In this document: positions 1 to 64,000 of the stretch, in pieces
Position numbering within the stretch: the stretch's first letter is position 1
Layout of the letters: each line of letters starts with the position of its first letter
Assembly: GCA_963576725.1 (NCBI GenBank)
Contig: OY755237.1
Coordinates: forward strand, 60,875,873-60,939,872
Reading direction: 5' to 3'
DNA: 64,000 bases
Source: Azorinus chamasolen
Lineage: Eukaryota; Mollusca; Bivalvia; Cardiida; Solecurtidae
The notes under the pieces: model-generated
Told to the model about the DNA's origin: nothing
Database searches by the model: none
Seen by the model: the letters and a program-made list of their open reading frames with translations, nothing else
Program-made: the position numbers and the translations under genes

Positions 1-69
1 GGACTTTTATGACTCAGCTAGTAACTGCACTAAACTAGTTCCGTGTTGCCAACATGCTAACACCGAACC

Positions 70-1042
70 TTCAATTCTCTTCAATATCTGTCTTCATCTT
101 ACGGGGTTTATATTTCTTAACTTATTCGGTTTGCCCGGGCCTGTTCTTTGCTTGAAGATTTTAACAGTCGTAATTTAATTATAAATGATAAACTTCTTAA
201 GCAAGGTTACAGATATCACAAACTTCGTAAAACGTTTTCTAAATTTTATTATCGAAATTTACCACTCATTAGTAAATATAATTGCAATCTACGGACGTTA
301 CTGCAACAAGGCATTTCTCAACCAGACTTTATGGGGATGTTATCTACAAACTTAAATTCGGGGTCATATCAATTTTTCATAATTTGTTTATAAAACGCAT
401 TAAAACATTTAAGAAGAAAGGTTATGATCCCATTATATTGCAACGCACTGCATGTTTGGTTATCGACCCTTTTACAGTCAGTAGCTACGCTTCCCTCTTT
501 GCTTGCGCGGTGACAGGCCGAGGGTAGTACTCTATGATGGTATACTCTTAAACTCGAATACGGGATGAGCAAAGTCATTGAGTACATATATTTGACGGAT
601 TCTCACAGCTATCATGCTTGTTTTACATGTTGTCCGGTGTTCACCGTCGTCTATGTTGTGGGTAAGTTCGGGATACCTTTATTTACACTATTTGTAAAGC
701 TAGGGTGACTTAGAGAGAAGTGTGAGGTTAGGACGTCCGTAAACCGGTTTAAATCCCCAGTGGTGTTTATGCTACTGACCGTGTAAAGGCGGTATTCTCT
801 TTGTCACCCTTCCTTTTGTTTGCCTTGCGTCTTTGTGCTTGTGATTTTGTTCATGTATGGAGTGTTTGTCTCTAGTTCTTGTTTGTCTGTTGGTGTTTTC
901 TGTGTTCATCTCGTGTGTTAGTGTGCGTTTGGGTGTGTGGTTTTGTGTGTGTGTATGTGTCAAGCTATCTATCGGTGTATTGGTGGTGGTTGTATCTTGT
1001 AATATGGCTTTGTCTGCTTGATTTTACTATTTTTCCATTTAA
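70..1042 (+). mobile_element. Penelope-like element, C-terminal coding part plus 3' tail (subfamily A)
   Basis: Frame-shifted pieces read YGVYIS, LIRFARAC, EDFNSRNLIINDKLLKQG, YRYHKLRKTFSKFYYRN, LISKYNCNLRTLLQQGISQP and KKGYDPIILQRTACLVIDPF, the conserved region after the RT palm in bivalve Penelope-like elements. The coding part decays by about 530. The 3' tail that follows carries GGACGTCC, AAACCGGTTT, a CAGTGG...CTACTG hairpin at 757-780, a GT-rich stretch near 940-960, and the recurrent end tgcttgattttactatttt near 1035. It is a pseudogene: at least two frame changes and no 5' RT domain. Confidence 0.75.
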
Positions 1043-3268
1043 CAACTAAACGAACCGTGTGTGGGTTTTCAGCCTGTAGTTTATAAAAAAATTCTTTAGC
1101 GACTTTGTCTCTTACACTGCTCTGAGAAAGTCATCTTCATTTCGAACATAATACCGAACACGCAATACAACCAATATTGAGTGCGATTGACATCGTTCAT
1201 TGCCACTTTGTAGAAAATTGGTTGGTTGGTTGCGTTGACTAACGCTCATTACAACTTTAGAGTAATTTGATACCCCAGAAAACAGGTGAGCGAATGCAGA
1301 GACAATTGGATGCGATGCACTACTATTATTATCGATAGAGTTTATCTGGTTCCATAATGGATTGAGTGCGAATTGGTTCCACAATTTATAGTGGACATTC
1401 TAGAGTAGACTCTTGAAGCAGATGTCGAATATGAAGAAGGTAGTAGAGTTCTTTGAAGAGTATTATTCGGTCTAGAGTTGCATTACGATTGATACAAATG
1501 TGAATCGAAATGATGGATGGGTTTCGTGTGTTATCATTGGTATATACATGTACATGTATTGAATTTGACACGATAATGTTTCATGTAGGTTTTGCCATGT
1601 ATCTTTTTCTAGTAATGTGAAATGTATTTTTCTAAAACTCTAGCTATCCATCTATAGCATGCGATAACAACGTTTCGTACATGTACTGAAAACGAGACAA
1701 TGATGTAATAGTTTGTAAATACATGTATGCGTCAAAAAACATGTGCATCGATAAGTCTAATGTCCCTTGTATGTCACAAAATACACCAGCTAAAAAGCAT
1801 GTTATATGACTCTTCGATGCCCTCATCTATTACTGGTAATTTACACGTCATTGCATATGCGTCTCCTCAAAACATGATACTTTTACCACTTTGACTTTAC
1901 TACTTTTTCATTCTAAATCAACGACCAGTGTATTTATTTTATGTTTGGTAACAAGTTGATACTGTTAGCTACCAGCTCTCGAAGGCCTTGAGATATAATG
2001 CTATATTCTCTATGCGCTTACTCTGTCCGGACGTACGTCTGCTATGGATACTCAGAAATTCAAATAATCCATAGAGATACCAACTTGTTTTATTTAATAC
2101 TCTCATTGAGGATGTTTTATCTATAATAACATATTTGGGGATATTTGGAGCATCACAGGTGCTTTCAGATCTAGTTTTCACTATCTTCTAGTCTTTTTTC
2201 CTTCATATTTTGGTTTTCTCATTAACATTCATGATTATGCAAATGAGGTAATTACCAAACACATATTGTTAATTAAGGACCAATCTGTTACCTTTAGTTT
2301 GGCACCAGTGGCACTCTTAGTGATCACAATAGCATATATATACTACAGTATAGCCTTTACCCATCGTTGTTGTCCAGACCATAGGTTGCCATGGAAATAG
2401 TAGAAATATCCATAGCAGGAATGAGTTTTTTCATTGGTACATTTTTTTATTTCAATTCAGCAGACCCTAACTTACACCCTTGTACCCATGAAAAAAGTCA
2501 GACGGGGGTGCACGGTAACCATATCTGGCCCTGGGGTATTTTAATGCTGCTATATGAAGGCACAAGTCACATTTCCAGCACTGGCATAGACAATCAAGAT
2601 AAGCACTGGTTTCAGAAACACATCTACACAGAGCTGTGCTAATCAAATACTTTACTTATTACTTCAATCAAACCAATCTCTGCAGTTATAATATCAATGG
2701 TCTCGGTAAAGATCATGGGCGAATACATGCCTCGAAGTCTCAAAGCGTTTGGGATTAGTCTATTGCACATCCAGTGCCACAATATACAGCTGAAGATGAC
2801 ATTTGTATATAAAAAACAACAACAAAAAGTATTTTGGCCAATGTGCAACTCCGATATTGTGCTTTTGTTAACGCTGTCATCATATGGTATCTGGGTAAGA
2901 TGGTATCGTATCTATAAAAGGCAGATACGCTGCTTTAGTTTGTTCTAATTACAGCTTAACACCGTACTCTATAATGTTGACAAAGGACCTGTAATGGATG
3001 AATTGATCTGGCAGCTGAATTATTATTTGTATCCATGCTTGGTGCAGCATAATTATTACATTCCTTCATTAAATAGACATGTTTATGAAATATGTTGTCA
3101 TCCGGAGCTTGTTGAAGTAGTTCTACATTGTGTACAAATAATATAAATATGAAAGAATGAAAGGGAATAGTTGGTAAGGCAACACAACAAACGGTTAAAA
3201 ACAACAACAAAAAATCATGAAAAAACCCAAAACCTAGCGTTTAGCACGAAACCCGTTTGCTAATATCA
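1043..3268. other. Intronic or intergenic stretch with no supported gene
   Basis: AT-rich sequence with only short random open frames. The one recognisable piece is at about 2485-2530, where cttgtacccatgaaaaaagt followed by a GGTAACCAT matches the outer end of the 20.75-26.2 kb foldback element, so it is probably a solo fragment of that family. A minus-strand frame at 1969-2181 was examined and matched nothing known to me. Confidence 0.5.
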
Positions 3269-4424
3269 TTTTTTAACTTCTAATTAATATTCATAAGTAT
3301 GTAAATGAGCTTATTGACATGCATACATCTTACAATTGTCTCGCTTGAACTTAAATTTCCACTAATGTTCAAACAGTAGACAATGTCAGCTGTAGTAAAT
3401 CGGATAAAACCGAAAATCTAAAGCTTTACCGAACTTCGCTAATGTAAATTATGATGGATGGGGTAAAAGTATAATACAGTCGAAACTCGATAAGCATTAC
3501 ATCTTACAGAGTTGTCTTTCTTCTTTGAATTTATATTTGTAACAATAGGCAATAGGAAAGTACTCTATAATATTCTTTATTCATATCCATAATTTTTAAT
3601 ATAAACAAAAAAACGCGACAAGCCCAGAAATTAATCACAGAAATAGCGTACTTTAGGTTTACCAAACAAGTTTGCTTTTTTTTAAAACACTCAGAAGTTT
3701 CTTACAAACGTTATTTAGGCTTTACCAGCTCATTAATTTAAAAATAAATGCGCTAAATATATACACAAAGTGTGAAAAACACGCGGCACCGGGAAACCGA
3801 CAATCAAAACAGGTAGGCTACAGCTGTGTTTGCCATTCTTTTGTGTTTGAGTGATTTAGGTGTGAAATACAAATAAATAGGTTCTTGGGGACCGTAATTG
3901 AGTTCGAGAGTTCCATGCATCGGTGTTCGAGCTAGCAATAGTATATAACATATCAGACTTTTACTGGGACCGGGACTGCAGTTCGAGTCATCTCGGTTGT
4001 TCCAGTCATCCTTGTTTGAGGTTTCAAAGTTCGACAGTATTTCAATAATTTTTAAACCCATTCATTAAGTCGATATTTTGATGGAATATTTTGTCAATAG
4101 GAGCTTACTGAGGAAGGTCTATATTGTTTATAAATATTTAAGAATAAAATGGTAGAGTTGATAAAGCAGCATAATAAACTTTTATAAAAAACATATCTCT
4201 ATCATTACGTTTTAACTTCTAATTGATATTCAAAAGTATGTAAATGAGTTTATTAGTATGCGTTTATCTTAGACTTTGTCTGATTCAACTTTAAATTACA
4301 ATTCCACTTTCTTTTAAGCTATATACAACCTCAGCTGTAGTAAATCGGTTTAAACCGCAAATCTATTCGTCTTTACCGAACTTCGCTAATGTAAAATACG
4401 GTGGATGGGGTAAAAGGGTAATAT
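3269..4424 (+). repeat. Pair of diverged direct repeats (about 210 bases, 3269-3476 and 4208-4424)
   Basis: Both copies run from ttttaacttctaatt, through attcataagtatgtaaatga (diverged in copy two), agctgtagtaaatcgg and taccgaacttcgctaatgta, to ggatggggtaaaag. They are about 940 bases apart in the same orientation. The sequence between them (3477-4207) shows no gene. Probably a dispersed repeat family inserted twice, or a segmental duplication. Confidence 0.7.
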
Positions 4425-5190
4425 CTCAAAACCCTCAAGGGTGACAGGGTGGCACCCGGTTGATATTCAATCATTACCCTTTCCTCTGCTTATATCACCA
4501 ATAAAAAAAGTGTTCATCCCATTCGAAGCTTCTAACCATAAATCCGCTTTCGATGCAGGGCTAATTCAGTTATCATGGCAACCAATTGATTCGGAAGACA
4601 TACAAATCAATTTCGAGTGACACAATAACCCGACATACCAATTTCAGGAAAACTAAACAGATCTAAAATATGTAAAAAATAAGGCCTAAATTGACTAATC
4701 AAATTCACCTTTCAGTTACCATGACAACCAATACTTTCGAAACATCTACCGATTGATTTGGAGTACTAAAATATCCCATGATACCAATTTTCCGCAAAAC
4801 CGAATGACAAATTCGCAATACAATACATTTCGACCAATCAGAGCCCATCATTTGGTTGCTATGGCAATTTTTAAAAAAAATCAAAAGTTAAATGCACATT
4901 TGTATGAAACCAGCAATGTTCATGTGAAGTTTCTTTAGGATCGGACCATTGCTAATCGAGAAATGTGTCGGACACATTCATGGCGGAAAAAGAAGAATCA
5001 GAATCGGTAGAAAGAAAAAAATATGAAACTCGATATGCCCCCACTTCGTTCGAGGGGCCATAATAAAATGTTGATAATTTATGTATATCATTTTTTAAAT
5101 AACAAACAATTTAAACACAAATCAGCAAACACTGTTTTACAAGTGAATCCTTCAAAGGTGTACTTTAGACATTAGATGTGGCAAGACTAA
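4425..5190. other. No supported gene
   Basis: AT-rich non-coding sequence. It includes gttaccatgacaaccaat and gttatcatggcaaccaatt at about 4567-4735, a loosely repeated motif. Nothing else is recognised before the exon at 5199. Confidence 0.5.
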
Positions 5191-5198
5191 CAACTTAC

Positions 5199-62424
<57,226 letters not shown>

Positions 62425-62968
62425 CTGCAATGAAAAAAGTAAGACGGTTCTGGAAAGGTCTACTAATGAACTATTTACTCCTTGGATATTCTGGCAAGAA
62501 ATAACGAATCGTGGATATTAATTCACCTAATGTTTATAATGATACTATGAACAAAATAATTATTAATCGTGACATAAACTGGAAAATTAGATCCATATTA
62601 TATCAAAAGCAAACAGAGGCAAACCTGGTCAGCTGGCTCCCGTCGTTGTTTACATAACCACAGTACAAACAAAAAAATGGACAATGACATATAGAAAATA
62701 TGACACAAGATCAAATAACTTTAATGAACACTTCAAATTATTCTCTTTTTTTGTTGCTAAAATGTTTCAAAAATACTATAAACCAGAGTCATATAAATGT
62801 ATGTATATGTATCTGTATAAACGAACCATTAAATGGAATATAGCCTAAGAATTCATATGTCACATGCATACAGTAACTGAATCCTAAATCAAGAATTGTA
62901 ATAGAGCTAATTTATGTTTCCAATGGAAACCAATTAAGTCATGCCTATGAGAATACATAATTATACTT

Positions 62969-63178
62969 ATATTTTCTGGTCCTTCGGGATCATAAGTTTT
63001 CATGTTATTAGTTTGAAAATTGAATACTGCTTAAGCCGGTGCCAGGGGGCGTGAGTAGTGTTGCACTTTTCATTACTACTCTTGAACAGACTCAATAAAA
63101 CCGAGTCTGCAATTTTCTCTTTTTGCATTTCTACTTTGGCTTTCGAAGGATCAACCATTTTCAGAATATTTGTAATGT
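62969..63178 (-). repeat. R1 repeat, partial
   Basis: From tattttctggtccttcggga to aaccattttcagaatatttg; the first third is missing. Confidence 0.8.
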
Positions 63179-63221
63179 TGTACATGTACTAGTATTTGAG
63201 AACGGGGGTCTGATTGCTTTG

Positions 63222-63470
63222 CAAACAGTGTAGATCTAGGTCCAGATCAATGTAGAACCAGATCAGTCAGTGTAAAGCGAGATCAAAGAGTGTAATAATC
63301 AATGTAGACCAAGATCAAACTGTAGACCCCGATTAGACAACACATAACTGATCAGTGTAGACCTAGATCAAATACCAACTCTATGATCAGTGTAGATCCA
63401 GATCAGATATCACATCTATGATAAATGTAGACCCAGATCAAACAGCGTATACCCAGATCAGATACTACGC
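63222..63470 (+). repeat. Minisatellite of GTGTAGACCCAGATCA units
   Basis: About thirteen degenerate copies of a 16-25 base unit (agtgtagatctaggtccaga, tgtagaccaagatcaaactg, atgatcagtgtagatccaga). The unit equals the arm of the P1 palindrome. Confidence 0.8.
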
Positions 63471-63644
63471 CAAGGCTCGCCCTTCGATTTTCTACCCTCA
63501 CCGTATAAGCTTTAACATAACCGTCAGTGACAGGTTATTCTCTATAATTCCTTGTACTCTATGTAACTGTCGTCTGCAAAACTTGTCATTTGATATACTT
63601 TCCATAGTCGCTTTTCTTCATTTTCGTTCAAATGTACCCTCAGA

Positions 63645-63975
63645 GTGTTCAACAATTTGGATCCTGATAAGATGCAGATTATTCAGTACGGTATCTCATC
63701 TGGATCCAAACCGTTTGCTACAAGCAGGTATTCGAAGATTATATCAATGGAAAAGTAGTAAAGTCAAGCAGGCAAAGCCACATGCAAGACGCAACCACCA
63801 CCAAAACCCTTTACTTCATATGTATTTTTATAATGGCATATGAACATTTGAGGATTAAATGCAGAAATGTCATAACTGCAATCTTTGGGGACAGTTCAGT
63901 GTGAATTCTGCAGTTTGGATTCAAGTGAAACGCTAAGTAATGTTTCGTCTCATCAGGATCCAAACTGTTTCTGAA
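63645..63975. repeat. Two P2 palindromes flanking a PLE end
   Basis: At 63650-63722 acaatttggatcctgataag faces gtatctcatctggatccaaa. At 63908-63972 cagtttggattcaagtgaaa faces tcgtctcatcaggatccaaa. Between them lies the PLE end fragment. Confidence 0.7.
63749..63812 (-). mobile_element. Very short PLE 3' end fragment (subfamily A)
   Basis: Only the last about 65 bases of the A tail (ggtggtggttgcgtcttgca, tggctttgcctgcttgactt, tactacttttcc) are present. An extreme 5' truncation, which indicates 3'-end-primed insertion. Confidence 0.8.
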
Positions 63976-64000
63976 TCATCTTAAACAAAATTGAAAGAAA

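Noticed and set aside
1112..2181. Minus-strand frames at 1112-1384 and 1969-2181 as the next RNF213-like exon
   Set aside because: No similarity to the family and no suitable splice sites in phase 0.
63905..63975. Hammerhead ribozyme candidate CTGATGAGACGAAAC on the minus strand
   Set aside because: The order CTGATGA...GAAA is present but stem II is practically absent, and the sequence is explained as a P2 palindrome arm with an altered centre.

Overview
This is eukaryotic DNA, AT-rich and gene-poor, almost certainly from a bivalve mollusc (inference). The clues are spliced exons with GT/AG borders, many non-LTR and Penelope-like reverse-transcriptase relics of the type common in bivalve genomes, tRNA-derived SINEs, TTAA-flanked MITEs, long microsatellites and an RNF213-like gene. 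I see no prokaryotic gene organisation, rRNA, functional tRNA or CRISPR array.

The only host gene I can support is on the minus strand: nine exons between 62424 and 5199 of an RNF213 (mysterin)-type giant AAA+ ATPase/E3 ligase gene. The exons total 1355 bases (about 451 residues), every splice phase agrees from one exon to the next, and no frameshift or stop is seen. The gene runs off both ends of what can be recognised: the first and last exons of the real gene are not in this window. Introns range from about 0.5 to 21 kb and are packed with transposable elements.

Layout by region. 0-1 kb: 3' part of a Penelope-like element (PLE). 5.2-5.4 kb: last exon seen, then a piggyBac-like MITE. 6.2 and 13.6 kb: two GC-rich islands, each beside a TA microsatellite. 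7.8-8.6 kb: TIR element. 9.4-13.2 kb: a run of short MITEs, each carrying a 60-75 base palindrome. 13.9-15.8 kb: a perfect 415-base satellite. 16.1-16.3 kb: exon. 17-18.8 kb: PLE tails and a very long CA tract. 19.3-27.2 kb: a PLE split by a 5.45 kb foldback element with 1.45 kb arms and a DIRS-like core. 27.7-40.4 kb: five exons, an exon-derived minisatellite, a second PLE and a degenerate tandem repeat with a SINE. 41.3-42.4 kb: internally deleted Tc1/mariner. 42.7-47.7 kb: two LINEs on the minus strand with nested insertions. 48-59 kb: PLE tails, LINE relics and a TIR element. 60.7-61.4 kb: BEL/Pao relic. 61.7-62.4 kb: two exons. 62.4-64 kb: repeats.

The elements are layered, so relative insertion ages can be read (for example LINE, then a short repeat called R1 here, then a TTAA MITE at 42.7-44.5 kb). 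The most unusual items are the 5.45 kb foldback inside a PLE, the minisatellite made from an exon/intron junction, the PLE 3' tails with palindromes that change compensatorily between subfamilies, R1 units joined head to tail, and the palindrome-bearing MITEs that crowd the exons.
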